Shown here in pieces: positions 53,128-62,347 of a DNA stretch of 64,000 nt (positions are counted from its first letter, which is position 1; each line of letters begins with the position of its first letter). A program made the translations under genes and the position numbers. Below the pieces are notes generated by a model. The model did not search any database, was not told the origin of the DNA, and worked only from the letters and a program-made list of their open reading frames with translations. This DNA comes from Paraglaciecola psychrophila 170 (GTDB taxonomy: Bacteria > Pseudomonadota > Gammaproteobacteria > Enterobacterales > Alteromonadaceae), in the NCBI RefSeq assembly GCF_000347635.1, contig NC_020514.1, positions 2,356,001 to 2,420,000 of the forward strand, given 5' to 3'.

Positions 53128-53495
53128 TAAAAACTCATAACGTGTTGTTGTTTGGATAAAAGTTTGGACATGTCTTCATACTCTATTAATGTCACAGGAA
53201 TGCATAACTGTGATGCCTCAATGCCTCTTTGCAATAGGCTTTGTTTGCATACGTAGATGTTTTCTATGTCATAAAACTCTAGTGCAGCAAATGTTTTATA
53301 ATAAGCTTTGGCGTCAATGACTGTTGGATTTTGAGGTACCAATAGTTGTAATACCCCATCTTCGATAAAAAACACACTCACGTTTTGGGCAAAGTTACTC
53401 AAGGCTAAAGCCATATCTAAGCTTTCTTGGCCGCCTGAAGAGCCATAAGGGGGGGATGTGTTGATAATTGCAATCGATGTTGAGAGGTGGCTCAA
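53127..53495 (-). CDS. tusC: tRNA 2-thiouridine synthesis sulfurtransferase subunit TusC
   Basis: A 122-residue DsrE/F-like protein (E. coli TusC 119) with the start IAIINTSPPYGSSGGQESLDMALALSNF and the conserved FFIEDGVLQLL strand. It overlaps tusD by four bases and tusB by one. It is part of the sulfur relay to U34 of tRNA. Confidence 0.92.
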   Translation of the reverse strand: MSHLSTSIAIINTSPPYGSSGGQESLDMALALSNFAQNVSVFFIEDGVLQLLVPQNPTVIDAKAYYKTFAALEFYDIENIYVCKQSLLQRGIEASQLCIPVTLIEYEDMSKLLSKQQHVMSF

Positions 53496-53881
53496 AATTG
53501 TATCAACCTATCGCTGCTACTTATCAATATAGCCAGCTCGCCTAAACCGACGGATGTAAAAGGTGCAGTTAAGCTAAAATGCGGATTGTCTGACTCTCGA
53601 GCATCTTCAGCTGTGGTGATACCCCTTTTGCTTGCGGCGCTAACACATACCATAAGAGGTACCTGATATGCCTGTGAGAGTTTCCCCCAAGCTGCATATA
53701 AGTCAAATTCATCAGATGGGGATATCTGTAAGTTAGACCCATTTAGCGCACCGCTTTGATAAAAAAAGATACCATTAATACTGTGTTTTGATTGCACAGT
53801 CGCAAGGGCAAAACGATAGGCACTGTAAGCATTTTGTTGCGAAAATGGGGCGGATGTAACTATTAACGTAAAGGAAGACAT
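53492..53881 (-). CDS. tusD: Sulfurtransferase subunit TusD
   Basis: TusD accepts persulfide sulfur from TusA on its active-site cysteine, here in PLMVCVSAASKRG. Starting at the ATG at 53881 gives 129 residues (E. coli 128), beginning MSSFTLIVTSAPF. An in-frame start 11 codons upstream lacks similarity. It is the first gene of tusDCBE. The terminator of yccA lies just upstream. Confidence 0.92.
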   Translation of the reverse strand: MSSFTLIVTSAPFSQQNAYSAYRFALATVQSKHSINGIFFYQSGALNGSNLQISPSDEFDLYAAWGKLSQAYQVPLMVCVSAASKRGITTAEDARESDNPHFSLTAPFTSVGLGELAILISSSDRLIQF

Positions 53882-53924
53882 AATTTTAGCGTAGAAGATG
53901 ACATAAGTTGGCAATGTAACATAA

Positions 53925-53955
53925 AAAAACGCCCCAGCATGCTGAGGCGTTTTTA
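53925..53955 (-). terminator. Intrinsic terminator downstream of yccA
   Basis: AAAAACGCC and GGCGTTTTT flank an inner CAGCATGCTG palindrome, with one mismatch. It separates the minus-strand yccA from tusD and can work in both directions. Confidence 0.75.
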
Positions 53956-53974
53956 AAGTTGATACTTTTTGAAT

Positions 53975-54654
53975 TTAATCGTCGCTACCAAAAATACCTA
54001 AAAGGTGAAGAATGGAAGTAAACAAGTTATATATATTCAAATACATAGATACAGTTGCGCGTATGTAATTAGTCTCGCCACCATTAATTATGCGGCTGGT
54101 GTCATATAAAATGAAGCCAGACATAATAAATACAATAGCTGCACTAACTGCAAGGCTTAGCGCTGGAATACCTAAGAAGATGTTAGCAACTGAGGCAACT
54201 ACAGCAACAATTAGACCTACGAGCAAAAAACCGCCCATAAAAGAAAATCTTTTTTTGTAGTCAATACATAGCCAGATAATCCGAAAAATACCAAGGCAGT
54301 TGTACCAAACGCTTGGAGAATTAATCCTGAACCACCTGGAAAGCCGGCATAGTGATTTAACATTGGCCCTAAGGAAGCGCCCAATAAACCCGTAAAGACA
54401 AACACAAACAAAATGCCCATTGAGCTCTGTGATGCTTTATTGAGGAAGAAAATCATTACTAGCGCACCTAGACTCATCATCATAGCTGTGCCTCGGCCTA
54501 AACCCATTGACATTGCTATTCCGGCGCAGACAGCGCTGAATGTTAATGTCATCGCCAACAACATATAAGTATTACGAAGTACTTTGTTGGTTTGCAATAC
54601 TGAGGCTTCACCTGCACTGCTGTAGGAAGATCTTTGTTCCATTGTATTCTCCAA
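53975..54654 (-). CDS. yccA: BAX inhibitor-1/YccA family membrane protein, frameshifted in this sequence
   Basis: A seven-helix Bax-inhibitor-1-like protein; E. coli YccA modulates FtsH. The first 135 residues and the last 90 are in different frames. Adding one T in the minus-strand GATTTTCTTTT run (about 54243-54252) restores KKDFSFMGGFLLVGLIVA and a 226-residue protein (E. coli 219). The locus is 680 bases, one short of a multiple of three. A homopolymer error is likely. It is adjacent to the tus genes, as in many relatives. Confidence 0.88.
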
Positions 54655-54922
54655 AACGTAAGTTAAAATGATTCTATGTTAATAGTGTCTTTGTATGGGG
54701 TTTGGTTCACTTTTTCAAGTCATAACGTATTTAATTCTTCATTAATTATTCATTCCAATCGTAACTTGATGTAAATGCGCACAATCCGTTCAAACAATAA
54801 TCAATCAGACGCTTTTATTAAATTAGGACTTTACAAGCCCTAGAAACGTCACTATTATTCGCATCCTCAATTCGGGGCAGCAAACAAGCTTAGTTTCGCA
54901 GTATCGAATTGTGGTAAAATAC

Positions 54923-55014
54923 GGATAGCTGGCAGAGCTCGGTTTAATGCACCTGACTTGAAATCAGACGTAGGGTCAAACCTACCGGGGGTTCGAATCC
55001 CTCGCTATCCGCCA
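54923..55014 (+). tRNA. serT: tRNA-Ser (UGA anticodon)
   Basis: The acceptor GGATAGC pairs perfectly with GCTATCC and the encoded CCA is present. The anticodon loop CTTGAAA reads UGA. A long variable arm (CGTAGGGTCAAACCTACCG) and T-arm GGGGGTTCGAATCCC are typical of tRNA-Ser. Length is 92 bases. Confidence 0.97.
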
Positions 55015-55023
55015 TATTCAGAC

Positions 55024-55047
55024 AAACCCGCTTTATTGCGGGTTTTT
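55024..55047 (+). terminator. Intrinsic terminator after tRNA-Ser
   Basis: AAACCCGC and GCGGGTTT pair around TTTATT, followed by TTTT. It lies ten bases after the CCA end. Confidence 0.85.
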
Positions 55048-55255
55048 TGTATTTGGAGAATAGCTAGGTCCTAATCTGCTGTGCTTCGACAAACTGTAAT
55101 AACAATTTGCACAGGCTCAACCTGGTGCCGCACAGAACGAGTACCAATAATAGTTACAGTTACAGAGAATCCCGTAAAAACACCTTATGACAGATACTTG
55201 CCTACACCCTTTAAATTAAGAACTTTACAATTTTAGCTCACTACTTATAACCCAG

Positions 55256-55987
55256 TTAATTTAAAATTCTGCTATTGTCTAAAGCTTGCTTTGCCTGATT
55301 TTTTATCTGTTCAGCCAAATCTAAAGGCAATCCTAGTGCCGTGGCTAGTTTATCTAAATAGTTATGCTCGCAAATGTTATCTAAATCAATAGCCAAGCAA
55401 GAAACTAAATATACCTCAGATTTTTGTTCCATGTTTTGCGTATTGTGTGCCAGTTCTTCAATGTAAATAGGTTGTCTAAGTAAGTCGAAGACTAAACCTT
55501 TCATTTCATTACTCAAAGACATCTGTCCAAGCGCATCGAAAATACGCTTTTGTTCAATTTCATCAATATGTCCGTCAGATTTAGCCGCGCCAATCATGGC
55601 TTTTATCAACGTTAGTTGAAATTCTTGCGAAATCTCTGGCGCCGATACTTGATTATTGGAGTACTGTGATTGTGGTGCTTCGCTTTGCCTTTGAATATGC
55701 CCTGAAATCTGTCCTGAGTTAATTTCTGATGATGTCTGATTATTTTGCTGCCAGTTTTCATAAGCTTTGAAAGCGATACCCCCTATTAAGGCTGCCCCTC
55801 CAACTGTGGCGGCTTTACCTGCAAATTTTCTTCCTTTTTTACTGCCGACTAGCAGAGCCATGACGCCACCGGCGGCTGCTCCACCCATTAAACCGGAGCC
55901 AAGGCCACTACTTTTAGTATTATGTTGAGTTGAAGAACTACTATTACTCGAACCAGTAAACTGATTTATCAAGCTTTGAACATTCAT
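55256..55987 (-). CDS. DUF533 / TerB-like membrane-associated protein
   Basis: This 243-residue protein has a Ser/Gly-rich N-terminal region (about 1-40) and two glycine-rich hydrophobic segments (LMGGAAAGGVMALLVG and AATVGGAALIGGIAF). A C-terminal TerB-like helical domain follows (AMIGAAKSDGHIDEIEQKRIF), with the acidic D-G-H-x-D-x2-E pattern that binds metal in TerB proteins. It is of the YebE/DUF533 type. Members are often envelope-stress induced, but the role here is unknown. Confidence 0.8.
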   Translation of the reverse strand: MNVQSLINQFTGSSNSSSSTQHNTKSSGLGSGLMGGAAAGGVMALLVGSKKGRKFAGKAATVGGAALIGGIAFKAYENWQQNNQTSSEINSGQISGHIQRQSEAPQSQYSNNQVSAPEISQEFQLTLIKAMIGAAKSDGHIDEIEQKRIFDALGQMSLSNEMKGLVFDLLRQPIYIEELAHNTQNMEQKSEVYLVSCLAIDLDNICEHNYLDKLATALGLPLDLAEQIKNQAKQALDNSRILN

Positions 55988-56186
55988 ATAGCAACATCCT
56001 TAAATATTAATACAAGGTCTAGGTACTTTGCATTTTAACTTATGGCTATGTTGGTGGATTCTCTTTCACAGTAAAAGTCGTATTTTATTTAGGTAAAACT
56101 CGAAAATAACGATGTATCTGATTTTAATAAACTCTGCTGAACATCACTGAAGTACAAGCAGCTATAACGACATTGATATGGCTTGC

Positions 56187-57089
56187 TTATGCAAACAGCA
56201 ATGTGCGAGCAGTGTCACAAATTGCTGCTACTGCAGGATGTTTAACTTTTCGTTCAGCGGTAATTGCATAAAACGTTTGTTTAATAGCCTCCACCTTACC
56301 GACTATTTCTACGTTGAAGTTAAAGCATACTTCTTCTGCAATGATTGTCGGCATAAAAAAGATCCCAAGTCCTGCTTGACCAAAAGACTTCATCAAAGCG
56401 CTGTCATCAAACTGGCCTCGTATATTAGGGAATATCTGTTGCTCTTCTAGCCAGTAGTCTACTGAACGGCGGATGGCATATTGTGAGGTGGGTACCAACA
56501 TGGGCGCATTGTTAAGTGAGTGAGGGAAGTTGGGTTTATATTTTTCTGCCAGTTGTTTACAGGCAAAAAACGTTAAGCTACTTTCGCCAAGTTTATGATT
56601 ATATGCCTTGATACTCAGCGAACCAGTTAATGGTGTATCACTGAGTACCATGTCTACTTTGTGTATGGCCAAGTCTGCTAAGATACTTTCAACAGGCCCT
56701 TCACGACAGGTTAAGCTGATGTCTTGGTTTATTTGAAGTCCAGGTTCGATAATTTTTTGAACAATCGTTTTTGGTAACGCACTGGCAGCGCTGACAATAA
56801 ATTCAGCTGGTCCTAGTTGCGGGTTACCACGCAACACATCGCCTAATTCTCTGCCCAAATCAAAGATCTCATCTGCGTAGCTAAGCACTAAACGTCCTGT
56901 TTCGGTAAGCCGTAAGCCACGTCCTTCTCTTGTAAATAGTCGGTTTCCGATATTATCTTCTAACAGTGAAAGCTGGCCACTTATGGTCTGCGGTGTGATA
57001 TGTAATTTTTCACTCGCTTTAGCAATACTCCCTTCGTGGGCGACCATCCAAAAGTAATGCAAGTGTTTGTAATTAAAGTTCACGGCCAT
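56187..57089 (-). CDS. nhaR: LysR-type regulator NhaR
   Basis: A 300-residue LysR-family activator with the N-terminal winged helix (YKHLHYFWMVAHEGSIAKASEKLHITPQTISGQL) that is characteristic of NhaR, followed by a type-2 periplasmic-binding-fold effector domain. In E. coli it senses Na+ and activates nhaA and osmC. There is no nhaA antiporter gene in this window, so its target is elsewhere. Confidence 0.88.
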   Translation of the reverse strand: MAVNFNYKHLHYFWMVAHEGSIAKASEKLHITPQTISGQLSLLEDNIGNRLFTREGRGLRLTETGRLVLSYADEIFDLGRELGDVLRGNPQLGPAEFIVSAASALPKTIVQKIIEPGLQINQDISLTCREGPVESILADLAIHKVDMVLSDTPLTGSLSIKAYNHKLGESSLTFFACKQLAEKYKPNFPHSLNNAPMLVPTSQYAIRRSVDYWLEEQQIFPNIRGQFDDSALMKSFGQAGLGIFFMPTIIAEEVCFNFNVEIVGKVEAIKQTFYAITAERKVKHPAVAAICDTARTLLFA

Positions 57090-57262
57090 TTTTATGTCTC
57101 TCGTAGAAAAATTAAAGCATCGGTTTATTCGATGTATTTGATAAACAATAAACGATTTTTTCTTTGTATTGTATGTTGCTAACGTTAATTAGCAACATAC
57201 ATTTATCATCGCAAAGCATTGTTAGATGATGATCCTATAATCGCAACACAGAGGTTTCTAAT

Positions 57263-57637
57263 ATGTTAGTAAATATTCAATCAAGACATTTCTCTCTATC
57301 TGAAGCACTAAGTAAGTATGTGAAAACCAAAGTGCAAATCATGCTCGGCAGGTATGAAGCGAAAATCATTAGAGCTGATGTCAGTTTATTTGATATCAAT
57401 GGCCCTAAAGGAGGCGAGGATAAATGTTGTAAGATTGTTGTCAAAATTAATGGTGCCAGCTCGATTGTAGTCCAAGAAACTTCCGAAGATTTGTACGATG
57501 CAATTAATACATGTTCACGTCGAGGTCGAAGAGCCGTTAAACGGCAACTCAGCAATCATGTTAGAGCACGTAGAAAAATCAAAGAAATTTTACTATTGAT
57601 CAGCAAAGAAGCTGAATTGAAAAATACTCTGACTTAA
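57263..57637 (+). CDS. HPF/RaiA family ribosome-associated protein
   Basis: This 124-residue protein has the beta-alpha-beta-beta-beta-alpha pattern of short hibernation factors. It begins with LVNIQSRHFSLSEALSKYVK, followed by RADVSLFDINGPKGGEDKCCKIVVKI and ETSEDLYDAINTCSRRGRRAVKRQL. Basic helices match the ribosomal A/P-site binding surface. It is monocistronic and divergent from nhaR, not beside rpoN or raiA-pheA as the classic copies are, so it may be a paralogue. Its end overlaps the convergent oxidoreductase by four bases. Confidence 0.8.
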   Translation: MLVNIQSRHFSLSEALSKYVKTKVQIMLGRYEAKIIRADVSLFDINGPKGGEDKCCKIVVKINGASSIVVQETSEDLYDAINTCSRRGRRAVKRQLSNHVRARRKIKEILLLISKEAELKNTLT

Positions 57638-58716
57638 CTACATACACCTAATGTGCTCCGTTGAACCGCATCGAGAGCACCTTCTAGGTATCCAGGATCC
57701 ATGCTCGCAAATTCACTGCCTATAAGGTGTAAATGAAGTGCATTAAGTTCTTGCTGATGTTCGGAGAGCGTAAATTCAGGATGACGAGAAGCTTCAAGCC
57801 TATCTTTTGAGGTACATGTAAATTCATCTTCTGCCCAATCTTTGAAAAAACATTCAGTAAAGTCTAGGGCATCTGGTCCATAGCAGGAAACAAGTTGCGC
57901 TACACAGGCGTCTTTCATTTGCTGTTCTGACATTTGACTTCTGCGTGATGAAGGCCATCCAATAAAACCGAATAAACCATGATTCTGATGGGGATCGGTA
58001 GATGCGTCATGTGTTTCAACCATTGGCCCAGTTTGACTGAATAGCTGCCCTGAAAGACCCTTCTCACGCCAAAATGGTGTAGCGTAAGTGGCCACAAATT
58101 TAGCTTGTCCAGCCATCCAAGTTTGTGAGTTTTGAAGATCGCTGATTAACAATTGGGATAACCAGTGTTTATTCATTAGGTACTTAGCAATGATCCTCGG
58201 AGGCATTGCTAACATCAACTCGTCGCTACTAAACGTTTGCTCAATACCATTATGACTGACTGCAAGCTGCCATAAGTTTGCTTGTCTCTCAATCCTTGTA
58301 ATTTCATGATTAAGTTGGATTTTGTTTTTATCAACTGACAGTTGCAAAGCAGATATAAGTGATTGACTGCCACCTTGCATTTTAAGCAATTGTAAATCGC
58401 CAGCTCCTTTGATGCGCTTAGGTGGTTGTTGTTCGGACATTTGATAAAGTACATCCCCCGATGCATATTGCTCAAAAAGTGCAATGCCAAGTTGCTTCAC
58501 TAACCCCTGAATCTTTTTTTGATGAGGGAATATCCAAGCAGGACCTAAATCAAAATAGTGCTCTGGTTGTTGTTTACTCTGAGCACCTAAGATGCGTCCA
58601 CCTAACCTAGCACTAGATTCAAGTAATAAATATGGAATACGTTGTTGTTCTAGCAAATATGCTGCGTACAGGCCAGCTAAGCCTCCGCCTACTATGATAA
58701 CTTTCTGATGTTTCAA
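57634..58716 (-). CDS. FAD-dependent amine oxidase / flavin monoamine oxidase family protein
   Basis: A 360-residue flavoprotein with an N-terminal Rossmann motif VIIVGGGLAGLYAAYLLEQQ, the RLGGRI motif after the second strand, and a C-terminal FAD-contact region GSEFASMDPGYLEGALDA. This is the amine-oxidase (MAO/polyamine oxidase-like) layout, and it is shorter than many members. The substrate is unknown. It is divergent from a TetR gene and shares an intergenic palindrome with it, so it is the likely target of that regulator. Confidence 0.85.
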   Translation of the reverse strand: MKHQKVIIVGGGLAGLYAAYLLEQQRIPYLLLESSARLGGRILGAQSKQQPEHYFDLGPAWIFPHQKKIQGLVKQLGIALFEQYASGDVLYQMSEQQPPKRIKGAGDLQLLKMQGGSQSLISALQLSVDKNKIQLNHEITRIERQANLWQLAVSHNGIEQTFSSDELMLAMPPRIIAKYLMNKHWLSQLLISDLQNSQTWMAGQAKFVATYATPFWREKGLSGQLFSQTGPMVETHDASTDPHQNHGLFGFIGWPSSRRSQMSEQQMKDACVAQLVSCYGPDALDFTECFFKDWAEDEFTCTSKDRLEASRHPEFTLSEHQQELNALHLHLIGSEFASMDPGYLEGALDAVQRSTLGVCS

Positions 58717-58777
58717 GTAACCTCCAGAACAAATGAGTTGGCTAATAAAAGTAAATTTAAACGAGCTAATGAAAAAT

Positions 58778-58799
58778 AAATCTACCTATAGGTAGGTTT
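58778..58799. promoter_or_regulatory. Palindromic operator for the adjacent TetR regulator
   Basis: The perfect 14-base palindrome CTACCTATAGGTAG (58782-58795) extends to 22 bases with one mismatched pair. It lies between the divergent flavin oxidase and TetR genes, 76 bases before the preferred TetR start, where an autoregulatory operator is expected. Confidence 0.7.
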
Positions 58800-58874
58800 G
58801 TGATGTTAGTTTTGAGTTTGGCCCTTGTCAAGTGCTTACCACTGCTTGATAATTGGCGCTTAAGGGGATGTGAC

Positions 58875-59402
58875 ATGACCAAAAAACAAGCATTACTCAA
58901 AGCGGCAGAGGATAAGGTACGTTCAGGCGGCTACAGTAATTTTAGCTTTAGAGAGCTAGCCAAAGTAGTAGGGATAAAAAGTGCCAGTGTGCATTACCAC
59001 TTCCCAACCAAAGCAGATTTGGGGGCCGAGTTAGCACGGCTATATACCGACAATTTTATGCTTGCCTTAGGTGATCCGGTCGAGCTAATAAAAGCACATA
59101 AAAGTCCGGTTCAGGTGTATGCATCTCAATTTAAGCGGGCTTTGCTTGAAGATAAAAAAATGTGCTTGTGTGGCCTATTAGGAGCAGAGACAGATTGTTT
59201 ACCAGATAAAGTTAAACAAGAAACAAAACGATTTTTCAGATTAAATCTAGAATGGTTGCACGTTGCGCATCAATTAAATGATCCCAGTGATGCTGAGCAA
59301 AGAGCAGCGAATACCTTGTCATTATTAGAGGGAGCAATAATGGTGAGCAAAGCATTAGGTGACAATCGTTTTTTCGACCAAGCGACAAGTGGCTTGAGAT
59401 AA
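58875..59402 (+). CDS. TetR/AcrR family transcriptional regulator
   Basis: Using the ATG at 58875 gives 175 residues beginning MTKKQALLKAAEDKVRSGG; an in-frame GTG at 58800 overlaps the operator. The N-terminal helix-turn-helix is clear (FSFRELAKVVGIKSASVHYHFPTKADL). The effector domain has a cysteine-rich patch (KKMCLCGLLGAETDCLP) like that of redox- or electrophile-sensing TetR proteins. It probably represses itself and the divergent oxidase. Confidence 0.9.
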   Translation: MTKKQALLKAAEDKVRSGGYSNFSFRELAKVVGIKSASVHYHFPTKADLGAELARLYTDNFMLALGDPVELIKAHKSPVQVYASQFKRALLEDKKMCLCGLLGAETDCLPDKVKQETKRFFRLNLEWLHVAHQLNDPSDAEQRAANTLSLLEGAIMVSKALGDNRFFDQATSGLR

Positions 59403-59509
59403 ATGGTTAAAAGTTAAGCTAACAACTCTAATTATTGTGACTTTCAGTATGGTTTTGTTATTTAATCCTTTATGCTCTTTGATATCGATAATGTTGTTCA
59501 TGAATAAGT

Positions 59510-59743
59510 ATGATCACCCGCAATCAAAAAAACAATCATCGAGTGCTTAGAAAAGATGCTATCCATATACCGCTTAATTGCCGTTGTGGTGGGAAGGCTA
59601 GCAAACCACAAGCCATTGCAGATTGTGAAAATAGATGGGTTATTCGATGTCAGGTTGAACAATGTTATGCGTATAATATTGGACAAGGATTAGTAGATAC
59701 AATCCAAGGTTGGAACAGACTCAGTACACATTTTTATCGTTAA
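59510..59743 (+). CDS. Small Lar-like zinc-ribbon protein
   Basis: A 77-residue protein with C-x-C-G-G-K-A (LNCRCGGKASKP), WVIRCQVEQCYAYNIG and IQGWNRLST. This follows the pattern of Lar (restriction alleviation) zinc ribbons: a first Cys pair, a WxxxC...C second pair and a terminal W-N-R. It overlaps the 5' region of uvrY, so it may be co-transcribed with it. The role is unknown, and whether it is phage-derived or domesticated is not determinable here. Confidence 0.65.
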   Translation: MITRNQKNNHRVLRKDAIHIPLNCRCGGKASKPQAIADCENRWVIRCQVEQCYAYNIGQGLVDTIQGWNRLSTHFYR

Positions 59744-59763
59744 AAATTAAAGAGACCCTTACC

Positions 59764-60408
59764 TTGATTAAACTGCTGTTAGTAGATGACCATGAATTAG
59801 TCAGAACCGGAATCCGTCGTATTTTAGAAGATGTATCCGATTTTGAAGTAGTAGGTGAAGCCACTAATGGTGAAGATGCGGTAAAATTTTGTCGGAATCA
59901 TGCACCAGATTTGGTGTTGATGGACATGAGTATGCCGGGAATTGGCGGCTTAGAAGCGACAAAACAAATTTTACGTTTTTCTGAGAATACCCGCGTTATA
60001 GTGTTATCTGTTCACAAAGAAAACCCTATCCCCGCCAGAGTCATGCAAATGGGAGCGTTTGGTTACCTAACCAAAGACTCTGATCCTGAGGAGATGATAA
60101 AAGCGATTTATAAAGTGGCCGCAGGCCAAAAGTATGTTTCGCCCGACATAGCTCAGCAAATTGCACTTGGGCAACTTAATTTGAGCGGCAGCAATCCTTT
60201 TGATCAATTATCTGAACGAGAGCTCGAAATAACCTTAATGCTGACTAAAGGTGCCAAAGTGCCTGATATAGCGGCGTATTTAAATATCAGTGCCAAAACA
60301 GTTAACACTTATCGTTACAGAATGTTTGGTAAGCTCAATGTGAGTACTGATGTTGAGCTTACCCACCTCGCATTGCGCCATAAATTAATACAGACGGATC
60401 AAATGTAA
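59764..60408 (+). CDS. uvrY: Response regulator UvrY/GacA
   Basis: This is the response regulator of the BarA-UvrY (GacS-GacA) system that drives CsrB-type sRNA transcription. The receiver domain starts LIKLLLVDDHELVRTGIRRIL, with the phospho-Asp in LVLMDMSMPG and Lys in YLTKDSD. The LuxR-type helix-turn-helix is LSERELEITLMLTKGAKVPDIAAYLNISAKTVNTYRYRMF. The best start is TTG 59764 (214 residues); an upstream ATG at 59710 lies inside the zinc-ribbon gene. uvrY-uvrC is the conserved arrangement. Confidence 0.94.
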   Translation: MIKLLLVDDHELVRTGIRRILEDVSDFEVVGEATNGEDAVKFCRNHAPDLVLMDMSMPGIGGLEATKQILRFSENTRVIVLSVHKENPIPARVMQMGAFGYLTKDSDPEEMIKAIYKVAAGQKYVSPDIAQQIALGQLNLSGSNPFDQLSERELEITLMLTKGAKVPDIAAYLNISAKTVNTYRYRMFGKLNVSTDVELTHLALRHKLIQTDQM

Positions 60409-60422
60409 GATTAGCGACTTCA

Positions 60423-62255
60423 ATGAGTATCAATACTGCAGAGCCTTTTGATCACCAAGCCTTCCTCAAAAATCTGACCAATCAACCGGGCGTTTACCGG
60501 ATGTACAACCAGAAAGAGGAAGTGATTTATGTGGGAAAAGCAAAAAATTTAAAGAAACGCGTGGCCAGTTATTTTCGAAGCACTGTGGACGGCATAAAAA
60601 CCCGGTCGCTAGTGAAGCAAATTTGTGAAATGGACGTTACAGTTGTTCACAGTGAAGCCGAAGCCTTTATTCTCGAAAATAACTATATAAAGAAATATAA
60701 ACCTCGCTATAACGTGCTGTTAAGAGATGATAAATCTTATCCATTTATCTTTTTATCTGATCATACTCACCCAAGATTAAGCAATCACCGTGGCCCCAAA
60801 AAGCTAAAAGGTGAATACTTTGGTCCCTATCCAAGTGCTTGGGCGGTGCGCGAAAGTTTACGTACTATGCAGCGCCTGTTTCCTATTCGCCAGTGCGAAG
60901 ATAGCTATTACCGTGCCAGAACTCGCCCATGTTTGCAGTACCAACTACAACGCTGTGCTGGCCCTTGTGTAGAAGGATTGGTGAGTAAAGAAGAGTACTC
61001 ACAACAAGTGCAATACGCGCGATTATTTCTAAAAGGTAAAAACAAACAGGTTATCGACTCATTGGTTGGTAAAATGGAACAGGCTAGTATCGACCTTAGA
61101 TTTGAAGCCGCAGCCCGTTATCGTGACCAAATTGGCGCTTTAAACAAAGTACAAGAACAACAATGGGTCAGTGGCAATCAGCAAGAAATGGACGTATTTG
61201 GTTTTGCCTACCGTAACGGTATTGCAGTTATTCAATGCATGTTTATTCGTGATAACAAACTACTTGGTAGCAAAAGCTTTTATCCAAAAGTGCCCGCTCA
61301 GTCGAGCGACGCAGAAGTGTTTCAATCTTTTGTCTTACAGTTTTACCTTGCTGGCAATAAAATTATCCCCCAGCAAATCGTGATCCCTTGCGAATTAGAA
61401 GAACAAGACGCCATTGAGGAAATGTTAAGCAAGCAAGCCGAACGTAAAATTCAGTTCTACAAAGGCGTCAGAGACGAAAAACGTCGTTACCTAGACCTTG
61501 CTAATACTAATGCTGAAATAGCTTTAGAGTCGCGTCAAAGTCATCAAAAATCGGTGTTTGCTCGTTATATCGAATTAGAAAAAATATTAGAGTTTGAACA
61601 ACCTATCCAACGTATGGAATGTTTTGATATTAGCCATACGTCTGGTCAACAAACTGTTGCGTCTTGTGTGGTTTTTAATAGGGAAGGGCCCTACAAAACC
61701 GATTATCGCCGCTATAATATAGAAGGTATTACCCCTGGGGATGATTACGCAGCCATGGCACAAGCACTTGCGCGGCGGTATCGCGATGTAAAAGATGAGA
61801 GCAAAATCCCAGACATTCTATTTATTGATGGTGGTAAAGGACAACTCGCTCAAGCAGAAGCCTACTTCGAGGATTGGAAACAAGACAAAAAACCACTATT
61901 AATTGGTGTTGCCAAAGGTAGCAGTCGCAAGGCAGGTTTAGAAACATTGATAATGGCAGGCAGTCACGCCACTATTCCTATGGCCGGTGATTGTGCCGCT
62001 TTACACTTAATTCAACACATTCGTGACGAAGCGCACCGTTTTGCTATAACTGGACACCGACAACGCCGTCAAAAAGAGAAAACCACCTCTAAGCTTCAAT
62101 CTATACCGGGAGTGGGTGCGAAGAGAAGACAAAGTTTACTTAAATATATGGGCGGATTACATGGCATATTGCAGGCGAGTAAAGGCGAAATTGCTAATGT
62201 TCCGGGTATCAGTGAAGAACTTGCCGCAATTATTTATGACCATATTCACCATTGA
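60423..62255 (+). CDS. uvrC: Excinuclease ABC subunit C
   Basis: UvrC makes both incisions in nucleotide-excision repair. The 610-residue protein has a GIY-YIG nuclease (GVYRMYNQKEEVIYVGKAKNLKKRV), a UVR/UvrB-binding motif (about 200-235), the RNase H-like endonuclease (ECFDISHTSGQQTVAS, FIDGGKGQLAQA), and C-terminal tandem HhH motifs (IPGVGAKRRQSLLKYMGG, NVPGISEELAAIIYDH). It is complete. Confidence 0.97.
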   Translation: MSINTAEPFDHQAFLKNLTNQPGVYRMYNQKEEVIYVGKAKNLKKRVASYFRSTVDGIKTRSLVKQICEMDVTVVHSEAEAFILENNYIKKYKPRYNVLLRDDKSYPFIFLSDHTHPRLSNHRGPKKLKGEYFGPYPSAWAVRESLRTMQRLFPIRQCEDSYYRARTRPCLQYQLQRCAGPCVEGLVSKEEYSQQVQYARLFLKGKNKQVIDSLVGKMEQASIDLRFEAAARYRDQIGALNKVQEQQWVSGNQQEMDVFGFAYRNGIAVIQCMFIRDNKLLGSKSFYPKVPAQSSDAEVFQSFVLQFYLAGNKIIPQQIVIPCELEEQDAIEEMLSKQAERKIQFYKGVRDEKRRYLDLANTNAEIALESRQSHQKSVFARYIELEKILEFEQPIQRMECFDISHTSGQQTVASCVVFNREGPYKTDYRRYNIEGITPGDDYAAMAQALARRYRDVKDESKIPDILFIDGGKGQLAQAEAYFEDWKQDKKPLLIGVAKGSSRKAGLETLIMAGSHATIPMAGDCAALHLIQHIRDEAHRFAITGHRQRRQKEKTTSKLQSIPGVGAKRRQSLLKYMGGLHGILQASKGEIANVPGISEELAAIIYDHIHH

Positions 62256-62347
62256 GCTTTGAAATAATGTACTGCCTGTGGGTTAATAGCTTCGATTCAG
62301 AGTCATATAATTTCATATTACGAATTACGGGAATGCCCAGAAGTAAA

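Noticed and set aside
54923..55255. tRNA-Ser as an integration site for an element
   Set aside because: No integrase, no repeat of the tRNA 3' end and conserved genes continue on both sides.
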